Assembly (NCBI RefSeq): GCF_000003815.2
Contig: NC_049990.1
Span: 163,477 to 227,476, forward strand
Direction of reading: 5' to 3'
Length of the DNA stretch: 64,000 nucleotides
Source of the DNA: Branchiostoma floridae
Taxonomy: Eukaryota; Chordata; Leptocardii; Amphioxiformes; Branchiostomatidae
The notes below the pieces were generated by a model, which had not been told where the DNA came from, did not search any database, and saw nothing but the letters and a program-made list of their open reading frames with translations. The first letter of the stretch is position 1, and each line of letters opens with the position of its first letter. A program made the position numbers and the translations under genes. Shown here piece by piece: positions 46,401-61,100 of this stretch.

Positions 46401-49400
46401 CACATTACTGAAACACAACACTACAACCTTTCTCAGCCAAACGTCTACACTGTACAATCATGAAAACCACAAAATTCCTGATATTCCAGGCAGAAAATCT
46501 GTTCCCGCTTCTCTAGCCCACTCATCCTGGGACTCGAGGGAGAGAATTCCTGACAGAAATATGACACCCTCTACCTGATATTACCTGTATGTTACCTGAC
46601 ACACCTAAACATTGCCTGTCACACCTACGTCACATGTACCTGACATACCTACGCATTACCTGACACACCTTTGTACTCCATGACACACCTTTCTATCTAT
46701 TTATTTATTTCTATTTTGTTTTCCAACATTTAGCTGTCACAATTGTGCACTGATTTTTACAGAGAGGCCTTGAGTACACATACAATGTATACAAACAATA
46801 TCACAATTTGCACATGACAGAACCATATCAGAGTATCACATTACAACATGGTTCCCTCTCCGTCCGGCTCACCTATGAACTCCTTGATGCGCGCCCAGGC
46901 CTCCATGATGCGTCCCGTGGTTTTGGAGAGAAGAGGATGTTCCGTAAAAGAAAACATGGATCCTTCCGTCTTCCCAACGGAGAGAAAAACAACCGGAATC
47001 CTCACATTTCCATGGAAACAGCCGGAATCTCCACCATTCCCTGCGCCTGCCTGTATTCCTCTCGCTAGTCCACAACAGTCATGTATAATGCAAGCAGGTT
47101 CCGCTTTGCAGGGGGTCTCCCGCTCCTACGGGAATTCCTGAGCATGCACACGCACGGCTCGGGAGTCGCACGTTAGCGACGGGACATGGATCATGCAGGG
47201 AGGGGGGTCTGGGGTGGGTTTGGGTGGTTGTAAAACGGGGTGAATGTTGGTAGGGAGAGATGTGGGGATGTTGCTGTACTCCTGATGATGTCATAGTGGG
47301 CATGATGAGTCACAGGGGGGCTGCTGAATATTCCGGCATGGAGAGATGATGTTCAGAACCTCTCATGATGGCTGTTCAGCACTATTCTGGCTGCATAATC
47401 AACCAACAAGCCAAATTCTTGTGTTTCCCTGTTTTCAAACAGCCTTGTCCGGTCACTACCATTTATTTCCTGAATGCTACAATTTATTCCAGATTCAGGC
47501 TCGAAGCTGCTGAATATTCCAGGCTGGAGTGATGGCAGTTCAGCACCACTCATGCTGCATAATCAGCCCACATTCCATTTGATTCCTGTCAAACACAAAC
47601 TCAGGCCACTCTAATTTATTTCCCTGGCTTTGGGAAATTCTAAGCCTCAGTGGTGAGTCAGATGGAGGCTTGAGGTTGATGAATATTCCAGGCTGAAGTG
47701 AGAGCAGTTCAGCACCACTCATGCTGCATAATCAACCCAGTGGATATTCCAGTCACCCTGTTTCCTGTTATCACACAACATCAGGCCACTACAAGACATT
47801 TCCTTGATCCATGAACATTTTAGTGCTAATTGATGAGTCAGAGGGGGACTACTGAATATTCCAGGCTGAAGCCTCTAAAGCCTCTAAAGTGAAGGCTGTT
47901 CAGCACCACTCGTGCTACATAAAGAACCAACATACCAAATTGTGTTTTCCTGTTATCACAGCCTTGTCAGGCCACTACGATTTATTTCCTTGATTCCTGA
48001 ACATTTCAGGGTTAACTGATGAGTCAGGCTACAGGCTGCTGAATAGTCCAGGCTGAAGGGATGGCAGTTCAGCACCAGCATTCCATCCACCCTTTCCTGT
48101 TCACCAAACAGCCTCAGGCCACTACAACACACTTCCTTTATCTGGCACATGTTAGAACAAAATCTTTGCTATAGAATATCATCAAACAGGCTTAAAGGTG
48201 ATGGCATCAACACCAACACAGTTCATTACCAGAAAATCCCCACAGTTTATGGTTGCTACTACACCATGTAAATATGGAGCTGTGTTCATTACCATAAACA
48301 TCACCACAAGATCCCCAGTGCTAAACACTGAGCACAGTTTATGGTTTGTTTCTCCATGTAAATATAGAGCTGTGTTCATTACCATTAACATTACCACAAG
48401 ATCCCTCAGTGCTAAAACAATGAACACAGTTTATGGTTTGTTTCTCCATGTAAATATAGAGCTGTGTTCATTACCATTAACATTACCACAAGATCCCTCA
48501 ACGCTAAAACACTGAACAGTTCATGGTTTGTTTCTCCATGACTGTAAATGTAGAGCTGTGTTCATTACCATAAACATTACCACAAGATCCCTCAGTGCTA
48601 AACACTGAACAGTTTATGGATTGTTTCTACATGTAAATGTACAGCTGTGTTCATTACCATAAAAATTACCACAAGATCCCTCAGTGCTAAACACTGAACA
48701 GTTTATGGATTGTTTCTACATGTAAATGTAGAGCTGTGTTCATTACCATAAACATTACCACAAGATCCCTCAGTGCTAAAAACACTGAACAGTTTATGGT
48801 TTGTTTCTCCATGTAAATGTACAGCTGTGTTCATTACCATAGAGTCACCCCAGCTGCAGCACTAAACACTAACCCAGCAGTGGGGAACCAACAACTCACC
48901 ACTGGGAGTACAAGTTTTACTGGGGAGAGATAAATGTGTTTTATGCAATGTCATTATTTATGACACTGGGGAGGGGAAAAATCCACCACCACACCATCTT
49001 CTGTAAACTTCTGACAAAAGCAACAAGAGGGTTGGATGGGATGAGAAAAGCAGGAATGCACACGTCATGTGTCCAACAACTGAATAGACAATTATGTAAC
49101 GAAGACAACAACAACATTTATGATACCGTTATTTCTTTATCCATCATTGCCATTTCTTTATATTATTTTCACAGTGTAATTTTCACTGACCTTAGGTCTT
49201 AGACTCAGGTCTTAGACACTATCACTGTCCACTTACAGTAAAACCTGAGACTGATTGCCATTTTATTGAAAATGATTAGTGATTAACGGTCTCGAAATAA
49301 CACACGATACAATTATTGTTCTCTATATGTCACCTGCACACAAACAAAGGCACCTAGTCCATAATTAATGTATGCTGCACTAGCTGCTATATAAGGTACA

Positions 49401-52400
49401 CATTCCCTCACTTTATACATCACACATTGCAGCACCTGACTGTGGTTACATTTGTAGTACCCTTGGGCAGGGTGGAATAATGATTTGTGAAATAAAGCAA
49501 AATAATCTACAAAATATTGCATAATCTTTTTTGAATACGGACATGATTACGGGCACACACACCAGGAATTTGATACTATTTTGCTCATTTACACCTGCAC
49601 ATAAAAGTGCCTCAGAAGTCTAAAATACCTGTGTTTGTACATGTAGCATTCTTCATAGCTCCAGTTTTTGCTTTTTAATTTATGATCATTAGAACATCTT
49701 TATTAATATTAGGGCCCAGAATAGTAGATCAATTGATGAAGTAATTCATAAGTTAACAGAAACCAACAGCGAAACCAATAAATAGAAAAAAAGATGAATA
49801 TTAAGTGAACAGAATTTATGATGCTTCGATACAGCCATGCCATATGACTCCGCTTTGACTGTAACGTTAGCCACTCACAAATCCCAGCTCTGCGCAATCC
49901 CAGCTCATTACTTATTCATACATGCTAAAAACAGCAGTCAGGGTCTCGGATTGAAGGGGAACAATAGAAAAGGCAGAGTTGTGATTACGGATAGTGTTTT
50001 CTTAGAGAGACGTTAAAAACATATTATTCAGGATGAGACATGCAACAGCAGGCCTCATATGTTATACAGTACTTTGAAACTAGACATTTCATGTAGAATT
50101 GAGACAATAAAGCAATTTCTCGACAAGCGTGTGCATGTGTATGATGATTTATAGTCTCATGACTGGTGTAACGTTATTTATTACTGTCACAGAAAACTAT
50201 CCTCTGTATAGACAGCTCCCCCAGAGGGTATCCATGGAGTCTCCCTGGAGACCCTTGTTGCCATGACAACACAGAATGTCACCCAGGGGACGGACATTGC
50301 CATGGCAACACAGCTGCCATTCATTCCACCAGACAAGCTGAATCGTTCGTCATCACTTCCGAACATGCGAAAAAACATGACAGGCCACTTTCTGCAATTT
50401 GTTAATAAAACATACACTGTCTGGGTATCTATCAGTATTTATTCATTAATTTCACTATTTCTCTTCAGTCTTCTGGAAATTCAATTCTGGTTGAAAATTT
50501 GACTTGAATAGGATAAAATGCATAATTTTTCCCCAAGCAAAGCTAATCTTATCTGCTTTTTTGTATATCAGATTGAACGAACATCTCAAAATAATTTGCC
50601 ATTTTAATGCAAGGCAATGTGTGTTATACTTTATCCTGCCAAAAGTACAACTTAATTTTAGTTTATAAATAGAAAAAAAGCTGCCTGCCTGCAACATTTT
50701 ATAGCATCATGATCAAAACCAACAGAAAATGTTTTGTATTTTTGTACTGCTTGGATAGGCAGAGATTATACAAACAGATCTAGAGGCCATCTTTATCACT
50801 GCATTTCAGCCCTCCCTTTTTTTATACCTGATCACTTTTCAAAAGCAATTATATTTCCTAATGCCAAAGTAATTATGAGTAAATGACATATTTTCTATTG
50901 TAAATGCATGAAGACTAAGTTATACACATTTTCCATTGTTATTGTACCCAGACTATGCATGTATAATGACTGATAAAGGCTCATTAGCATACAGATGGAG
51001 TCAGGTGCACCTCTGGGCGGCCATGTTTTTCCTGAAGGTCGGGAAGGTCAGACATAATAATAGACACCAATAAGTGGTTCATAATTGCTGCTTTATTAGA
51101 ACGAACCCTGCAGCTGAGCTGACGGGGATTAGGGACAGATGGGAGATAAGCTGATCTCTGCGCAAATGATAAACTGATACTGACAAAAAATGTGTGTGTA
51201 ACGTTAACCAAGGAGCTTTTATCTTTGATAAAGGCTCCTTAATTGGTGTGACGTTACTACCAGAAAGCTCCTTGGTGTGACGTTACTACCAGAAAGCTCC
51301 TTGGTGTGACGTTACTACCAGAAAGCTCCTTGGTGTGACGTTTACTACCACCAAATGCACTTTGTTAGTTCAATATTTATGCTCAGTGTTCTCATTGGGA
51401 TACATGTTCACTGTGATCTTTTCAAGTAGTGTACATGTTGTAGGTTTATCCTCAATTGTTGGAAATTGTTTATCCTCAATTGTTAAAAACATTTTCGTAA
51501 GAACAGAGACACAGAACTTACTTGTTAGAATTGTAACATCCATTGGCATAATACCGGTCGGTTTACTGCAATTTCTCAAGCAATGCTAATTTGGCAAATG
51601 ATCAACGCATCATTTTCTCCAGTTACATGTTGCTGTTACAGCTTACCTTTGCCACTTCTTCTGTGTACATTATTTTGTCTCTCTGGTCCTGCTAAAAACA
51701 TAATATCGTAATTGGAACACACCGCAGAATTGCACGGAGAACGGGCGCGTGGTTGGAAGGGGGTGCACTATACCGGCCGAACGAAACACGGCACAATTAA
51801 CTACCGCTATGTATCTTTATACATCCTCTGTTGTTCCTTTCTTTCCTGTTAGTAGTTGCACAAAACAAAAATCTGCATGAGCATACAAAAAGTCATGAGA
51901 AAATGGGCGTATACTGACAAGAAGTTTCATTTAATTTTGGTCCGTCACAACCGCTATGACGTAAAACTTTACTGCTGGCCGTAGCATTAAAAATGGCGGG
52001 AAAATGGCGGCGTACGTTCAATTTGACCCATTCAGCCGTAGATCCGGGCGATAATGCAACGGTTCCTCACACTTTTACACGAGTTGTAGGTCACCAAAAG
52101 AAATTCAAGATTGCTGTTGAATCATGCTCGTCTTGTGCCGTGAGCACATGTGATTATTATCTACAAATCTGGCGATGAACGTGACAGTGTGTTTGTCCCA
52201 CGACGAGCTCGCCTGCCCCGAAAATGACCTGAAAACTTTTGGCCTTGTTGTCTTCGAATGCATTGTTATCAATGCTTTGTAAATTATGTATTGGACACCT
52301 AGATGTCTGAAGTGTGCATACCTCAGAAATAACTATTGTTGCATGTGTAGATCTCTTTAAGTTCCACTATTTTTAATCGACCGGTATAAGGCTTATGACC

Positions 52401-55117
52401 GGTATTATGCCAATGCATGTTACACAGTCAAAAGTTAGAATTATGCAGTTCAGAGTAGATAATACACGTGTCTTAAATTGTCTCTTCACAGCTGTTTCCA
52501 ATGGATATCAGACAATATTAGACTGGACAGCTGAATGTGATGAGTTTGTAACGTTACATGTTTAATTGTTCATCATGCCGGGATGTGGTTTGTACATGTT
52601 TAATTGGTCATTACCCAAGGATGGATGAGAGTCCTGATTCCCAGTCCTGCTGAGATGAAGGCTGAAGCTACTCAGACTTGCAGAAACCACCATTAATCTG
52701 GCAGGCAGTCCTGACAGTTATCTGTCTCAGGGGAATCTAATTACCAACTGGGGATAATCAACTACCATGGAAGTAATTCAGGCAACATTGTAACATTAAC
52801 ATTATGTGTTGTTTTTTTTTTTTTGCTTTGCCTGGTCACCTGACCATTTCTTCTGCAAAACCTCGCGGTTTGCTGATCCAAACCCAGAGTCAGATCATAT
52901 CTTAGCAGAGGTAACGTTAACTGACTAACAGTTAGGTAGATAAATTCTACTTAATGAAAATGAAAATTGAATTCATCAAAAATATATCACATCAGAAAAC
53001 TGCTTAACGTCACAGTTTATTACAAAACACTGAGTCTCTTAAAAATATAAAAATTTGGAAATCATTTATATTAGAAAATTCTGGTAGTTATGCGTATCCT
53101 AGTTGATAACCTAAAATCACCGCAGTCTGTTTTATTTACATGGGCCTGTATATGTAGGAATTGTCCCTAAAGACCTGAATCAGTTTGAATTGTATCAATC
53201 CTAACGACAGTTTTTGTGATGCAGTACACAGAATATTTAAGGCCTGCATAGCATCAGGTTTCATCACTTATAATTGAGTTGAAAGATAATTTCATCCACC
53301 ACAGAAAATACTCCTTCGTTAGTTGATTACCTGCCACCAGAAAACACTTCATCGTTAGTAAATTAAGGCCAGTGTTTCTGACGGGGTACCTGAAGCAGGG
53401 CATGCTGGGATGGTGCCGGGGTGTCTGGTGTTGACGGTCTGTTTTACTCCCACTCTCATATTCTATTATAACGAGGGCTGTCTACAGGACCCGGCCCTCC
53501 GATCTGGGATGGAAATAATTGCTTTGCTGGAATGGAGAAAAATTTCACCCCGTCCGTCTGAACTGCAAAGAATCTGAACTTCATGACATGAAAATGATGG
53601 AGATGTATCTTCATAAGCTTAAAATGACAGATCTAAGACCAACAGCAACAATTATAACTGGCTGCAAAAAAATATGTTCAGGACGGGGGGGGAGAAATTC
53701 AGCTATAAAATCACTCATTATTGCGTAAGTGTGTCACAAGAAAGAAAAAATGAAGCCTGGAACAAGATCACAACTGGCTACCATCACACGCTATACACGC
53801 TATGGACATCATGACACTGAAGTGTGCCGTTCCAACTTAGAAGAGCCCTCTGGCAGATACGTGCTGCAGTGCAGGCACCACTGCTGCCGTAAATCGTGGA
53901 GTAAACCGGAGCTTAGATGGATGAGGGGGAGGCAGAAGCAATCATGGCCGATACATAATAGATGCAGAACCCGCCGTGGCAAGTCAGGCATGAATGACAA
54001 GGTCACGGCAAACAACAAGGTCATGCAACGCCCTTCACAACACAATATGGTGGACATGTAGTGTAGTATTTAATAACATGTAATATTTAGCTCAATAATA
54101 ACTGTCCACCCCCGTGTCAGGGATCCCAGCAGCAGTATAATCTAACCATGGATAGTGAGTGAGTGAGTGTCTCTTATTGCTGACAACATTTTTCTTAGCA
54201 CAATGATTCTAGAAAAAAAAATGTTCTGCAAAGATACATTACATTTCAGTTACATTGAGGAACACTGAAAAATGCATGTACCTGGGGAACAGATGACCTG
54301 GTTACTAGGACAACCGATGACCTGGTTACTAGGACAACCGATGACCTGGTTACTACGACAACCGATGACCTGGTTACTAGGACAACCGATGACCCGGTTA
54401 CTAGGACAACCGATGACCTGGTTACCACATACGATTGATTTGAGCCAGCGGGGCACCCCAGAATCTGCATAATAGGAACACACAGGTCAGCAGGCCAGTA
54501 GAACGCTTCCACTGAGACAAACGCTCATCAGACTCTAATGTACAACTCCAAAGCCCAGGCAGAAGATCTGATAAACCAGGCCAGTAGAACATTTCTGCTG
54601 AGACAAACCATCAGCAGGCTATGGAGAGGATTCTATCTAACACACGCTATCCCAAACCTCGGCAGAACACTGTCCAGGCCAATAGAGCACCTCCAGTGAG
54701 ACAAACATTAGACTCTGTGCAGGCCCCTATCTAACATGACACACAACCCTAAACCCCAGGTGGAACACACCAGTTATAAACCAGGCCAGTAGAACACTTC
54801 CGCCGAGACAAACCATCACCAGACTCATCAGAGGCTGCCATTTAATGCGCACTATCCCAAAGCTTGGGAAGAACGCATAATTATATAAAACACGTCAGAC
54901 TAGGCCAGTGGAACACTTCCATTTAATAGACAAACCCTCATCTGAAGGTTCAGAATAATGTTAAACCCAAACCCTGGGCAAAACACACACAGATATAAAA
55001 CTATATCATGATCAGGCCAGGCCAGGCCAGTAAGACACTTCTTCTGAGACAAAAGCTCATCATACATTCTGTAAGGGCCAAAATATCTAAAGCTAACCAA
55101 ACCCTGCTGGGAAAAAA

Positions 55118-55176
<59 letters not shown>

Positions 55177-58100
55177 TATCAACAATGAATGTTGAAATGC
55201 TCGCAGTGGTGTTATTTTTCATGATGAACTTATTCACTGCAAATTCAAAACACTGCATTTACAATGTGTAATTACAGTAACAAAATTGTAAAAACCTTAT
55301 TTTTCCTTCTACCACAAAATCAAGTCTCCATGAAAACAAAGTTGGAGCTTTGGCAGTGAAACATCACTCATCCTTCAGCTAACAGAGGCTCCTGGATTTA
55401 ACCAGCAGGGATACGGGCTTGGGGATTAAACAGTGTTGGGCTGAGGATTTGGTGGAGCGTGTACAGTAAGTTATACACACTAAAACATTACCCCTCGTCA
55501 CAGAGGCCCAGGATGGGGGGAAACTACCAAGTATTATCATTATATAATTATTGACCGGGTCTTTCTCAGGGCTCAGTCTCCTGCTTCAACTACTTTCTGT
55601 CCCACTCATTTGGGAGCCCGTGTTGTTAGTTTTTATTGTTAAATCTGATGTTTTAAGCTTAAGAAACTAGTATTTTCATAACTTTAGTGAATGTACTTCA
55701 GAATCAGACTGTCTGTCACAACCAGCAAATTTTTGTCCTTTATAGAAAGAGGTTCCCAGTTTCTACCCTGATGTGGGTACCTCTGACTACCCCCTGCTAT
55801 GCTCTTATTATCCTTGAGTCCCAAATTGCAATCTGACAGTGTTGTTCACATTAGTCTGCAGTTTACTCACACAATGCAGTCCGACTGAAAAACACTTCAA
55901 GAACACTTTCGCTTTCACCTGGCACCTGTCCCAGCTGGACTCACCTGGCATCCTGGCCACCTGCAGACAGGTGTACAGTTCCTCGTACAGATCCTCCGGC
56001 TCCAGGTGTTCCAGTGTCCTGACAGGTGCAGCAGATGTCTTGCCAGGTGCAGCCGATGTCTCGACAGGTGCCACTGATGTCTCGGCAGGTGCAGTCGACA
56101 TCTTGCCCAAACCCTCCAGGTGCTGTGTAGGTGCTGCACAGGTGTGTGGAGGTTCTCCCATGTTTGTGGAGTCTCCATCCCTCTCCAGATCTCGTTCCTC
56201 CCCATGGTCTCTGCTGTCTCCCTGCTGTCCTTTACTTGTACGCCCTCTATGTTTGATGTCTGTTTTCTCCCTCACATCTGTACAGTCACCACTGGGTGGA
56301 GTTTCTGAACTGCTATTCTCAACGCTAGCCTGACTCATTCTGTTCTTTTGTGCTGTATCCTGAGTAGGAGGGGGTGAAGTCAAGTCCAGACTGGAGGGGG
56401 GTACATCAGAGGGGGGTGCATCAGAGGGGGGTGCATCAGAGGGGGGTGCATCAGAGGGGGGCGCACCTGACCCCCCTTCAGGAGTCACCGTTACTTCTGC
56501 CATCTGCCTAGCTCACCATCAGTTGGTTTGCTGAATGAGGGGCCCAGAAGAACACAGCAAGAGAAACAGAAAAGAAGAAAAAAAAGATTTAACAACATTT
56601 AGACGTGATTACTGAAATCTAGGTCAGGTCATGCTGCACTAACAAGTAGCACAAAAACAAAACAAAAAATCAAAACTGGGCTGACGTCAGAGTTAGCCAC
56701 AGGAAAGTGTTTGTTTCTGACAGAGTATGGGAATGTCACATGTCACATGTCATGTGTCACCGAGGTATGACAAGTGATGTCACCTGAGCATGCCGGCTTG
56801 TGTCCCGTCACCTGGGCTCACCTGGATAGAAAGGTGTCACCTTTACCTGGGCACAACTGGAAGCAGGTGAGTACAGACAGGTGTGTTCGCACAGGTAGGC
56901 CAAGGTTCAGCTGCCAGGTGAGAGTGAAGAAACTTTCACTTTTATCCAGGTGAGACAAGTTTGTACAGGACTCAGCGGAGAGGCTCCATGTTGGTCCTGT
57001 TGTCTTCATGTCATCAGGTAATGTCTGCTGGGTGTTCCCAAACTCACCTGGTCGGGCTGGTTGGGCAGGTCTGACACAAAGGAGCGGTTCACATCACACT
57101 TTACACCTTATCAGTGATACATGTACATATAACATGACGTCTGCTGGGTGTTCCCCAAAACCACTGGTCTGGCGGGTTTACTACAGTACTGTGGTTGACA
57201 TCACCTTTACAGTCACATTAGTAATACATAAATACATGACATCTACTGGGTGTTACTCAGAACCACTGGTCAGACTGGTTGGGCGGGTTTTACACAATGA
57301 AGCTGTTCACAGCTCAAATGGTATCTGACCCCAAAACAGATCAATGTATCTTGATAAGTGGTTTTTGATTGTGATTCGATGACTTGGTTTGGCATACGAC
57401 AGTTACTGTAGTTTTCGCCAGTTACTTATTTTTTTTGTATAAAAGTATGATTTCATTTCAATTTCTGTATCTATGTTTAATCTTAAAGTTTGTTACGTTA
57501 TTTTATGTACCATTGTGGTTACCATTGTTTCCTGGCACCCTTGGAAAATTTGCTGATCGAAGAGGCCACCCAGTCATTTTTATCATTGAATAAACAAACA
57601 GTATTGGGCAGGATTAACACAATGGTGCAGTTCACATCAATACGCGACAATCCAATCTCGTTGGGAGGTCTCGCGAGACTGTAATCTGGCCGCGCGCGCG
57701 CGTGATTTGACAGTCGGACGGTAACAGCCTTCAGCAGCCCAGCGGCTAACAATGGCTTCTCCCAGCATCGACTCGATCGAGTCAACTTCAGAGATTCGTT
57801 GTGCTTTTATTTGGCAACATCCGCCGGTAAATCGGCATGCCACGAGCAGATGATATTGCTGTGAACCTATGGACTCGATATTGTGCTGTAAATTTGCAAA
57901 TTTCTGGTCATTTTCACAATTTTTGACGGGCGGTTTATGCTTGCTTGTCGTGAGAAAAACGTGCATATAGGCGCGTCGCCTTACTTGTAGTTACTCGGAT
58001 AAGTTTGGCTCAAGCCGTAAAAATATCCCACAAAAGCTTACAAGTACCATCATTGGATCCTTGTAGATCCAAACTCGTAAGACTTTCGGCGATTTTGACC

Positions 58101-61100
58101 GTAAATTAGTCGATGGCAACATATCGACTTTGGGAGTTTACGCGTACGTGAGTTGGGGAGGGGGGCGTGTTTCCGTGTTCGTTTTGATCAAGACGGGGTC
58201 ACTTTTCCGACTATGTCTATGATTTCAGTTTTCGCCGGATGAAACTCCACAAAAACGTGAACATATCGATTTAGGGTCCTTCTGAGCAGAAATCTAGCAT
58301 GGTCTCGGCGGCTTTGTGGGCGACTTTTTATTGGTTAACTTCATACGTGATGAGTGGGTGTGTCTGCAAATGTATAACGTTTGGCATTTGCTGTTCTTTT
58401 TCAGATCAACGCGTCGCGATCGAAATTCACATCGTCAGGGAAATACTGCAAATCATATGGATGCAATAGCCGTATTTCATGTTTTATAAAAGATGTCTTA
58501 ACATATGTTCTTACTCGATCTCGTAGAGCTTTGCAACTCATGCTTTTGAGAAATGATAATTACATGTATATATCATTAGTGTTTTTTCCAAATGATAGAC
58601 AAGTTCTCACAGCATTTACAGTATTGACGAAAATAAGCATCCGATAAGTAATACTTTTGGGAAATGGTAATGTTTCATACACATAATCATTCAAATGTAC
58701 ATTGTATTAAAATGTGAACTTTCAACATCTCTGACTGTTTTTGTGTGGCATAATTTTTGCAACAAATGAGACATCGTCCTACTCAGACCTAAGACAGGTA
58801 AGCCGTAAGGTGTTCACTTCCCTGTGCTATACATAGTAGTCCACTGTATTCTGCCGATGCAGTGGTCTGGACACTCTGCATCAACAATCAGTCTTTCTTC
58901 ATACATACCATAGAGTTTCTTACCTCCTTTGGCTCTTTGAGTGAACAGCTACGGTAGTATGGCTGTTTTGTGAAAGTGGTCAAGCTTTGGGATATTCTTC
59001 TTCTGCCATTCTGAGTCTACTTTAATTCGTTCGCAGAATAAATTATCCCTGCCAAAGTAGACAACGAAGTCCGCCCAATTTAAGTTACTGCAATAGACAT
59101 TCCCTTGCACTTGGTGGTGGTACCTGTGTGACGTCTTGAGTGCTGCACTGCTGTCTACCTTTGATAAGAAAAATGTCTTATTCTGGACTGCCTATTTTAG
59201 CGTGAGTCCTTCCTTTGAATGGGGACACAATGAATACACGAATGCGTTATTGGAAATAGCTGGGCAGGTTTAAGATAATGGTGTGGTTCACATCTCTAGG
59301 CTGATGTTTCAAAACTTTCACTAGAAAACTACAGATCTCCACTCAGGGCTGGTATCAAATGTGTCACAAGAAAATTAAGCATACTTGGGATGATTAAGGG
59401 TGCCCAGGTTTCTTAATTCCTACAAACAATTTGCTGCATTCTATCCAAACAAGACTGACTGGTTTTCAGGCACTTTGACTGAAAGCCAAATTGACAAAGG
59501 ATAAACAAGAATATTTGAGATGTTGCATGATTGTAATGATAACAATGAAAATCAATAGTTATCATATCATAGGCCAGGTCCTAAAATAGTGTCAGTAAAT
59601 CAAAATATGCCTTTTATATGGCAAAGAAATAATCTAAGAACTAAGAACTAAGGCAACAGCAATGCAGTTTTATAAACAAACATGTCACAACAGGGTTGGA
59701 CAAGTTTTCTAAAATCCACTTGTCCTATCGGGCAAGCACATAAAAACCAAGTCCTTACTTGCCCGAACCAATTCTTCACTTGCCCAAAATTCAAATGTCA
59801 CTGTTACTAGTATATGCATTTTCACTTCAAGCAAGGGAATTTTCTGTTGACCATTGCTTTATGTCATGACAGTAAAGAATAACAATTATATAAAAATGCA
59901 CTCAATCAATGGAAAAAATCTTACTTGTCCGATCGGGCAAGTGGGGTAGGTCATGCACTTGCCCGAACAGCACTTTCACTAGTCCTGGATAATAGGGCTA
60001 GTGGACTTGTCCAACCCTGCACAAGAAGCTAGTATTACTGTAACAATAATAAGGTTATGAAATTGATATCTTGAGTACCTTTAGCTACAGCATAACTCCC
60101 ATATCATGCAGACAGTGTTGATGACAACTACAGACTGTTCCTGACTCTCAGCAGAACAAGACAACAGTCTGACCCTCTGGCCTGGAGTCGGCCTCCTGGG
60201 CAAATACATCCGGCTAAAGATAGGTCTGCATCACGGAGAGCAAACACATGTACATGTACACACAGGTCTCCCACCTCACACAACTCTGCACTGCTTTAAC
60301 CTACCAACCTACACAGGAGAGCACACTTAATACATCCGGCTAAAGATAGGTCTGAGCATCACAGAGAGCAAACACATGTACATGCACACACAGGTCTCCC
60401 ACAACTCCAAACTACCAACTCACACACCAACTAAAGATATAGGCCGGCATCATGGAGAGCAAATAGAGGATCTCCCAAACTACCAACCTACACACCTCTC
60501 TGAACCTACACAACAGCTAACGATAGGCCTGACCAGAAGGCAGCAAACACAGGACTGCCTAAACTACCGACCTACACACCTCTCAACTACCGACCCACAC
60601 AACAACTAAAGATAGGCCTGAGCATCATGGAGAGCAAATACTGGGGCTGGTCTCAACCTCACACAACTCAGTATAGTGCTAACGTACCAACCTACACAAC
60701 AGCTAAAGATAGGCTGGCATCACAGAGAGCAAACACAGGCCTTTGCACAAACCCCAACTTCTAACCTAATCATCATTCAAGTACTAACTCTCAACTCCCA
60801 CATCAGTTCATCACCAGACATTGCTGACAAATTTATAATCATTTCATTATTTCTGGGACAGCGATTGAGCATCTCTTCTTCCTGATCCCCTGAAACGAGT
60901 ATGATGTTGCAGGTTCAAGAACTCTGCACATCTGTGCTCAAAGCTACAACAGCTTGGCTCGGGTCAACTCCAGGGTCAAGTACCAGCATTACCATAATGT
61001 GTACTGTCCTGCATGGCCGTCAAAATCTGCCATCTGAAAAATCAGGTACCACACATAATAGACTCCCCTCCTGGTTACAATGGACCCCCCCCCCCTAGCC

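Noticed and set aside
50263-50502. + strand ORF of 79 codons opposite the weak first exon C
   Set aside because: It has no splice sites, domain or similarity that I can support.
51993-52178. 61-codon ORF with MAGKWRRTFNL start
   Set aside because: It has no domain, and it lies inside an inverted-repeat-bounded element; the ATGGCGG context is better read as promoter-like sequence.
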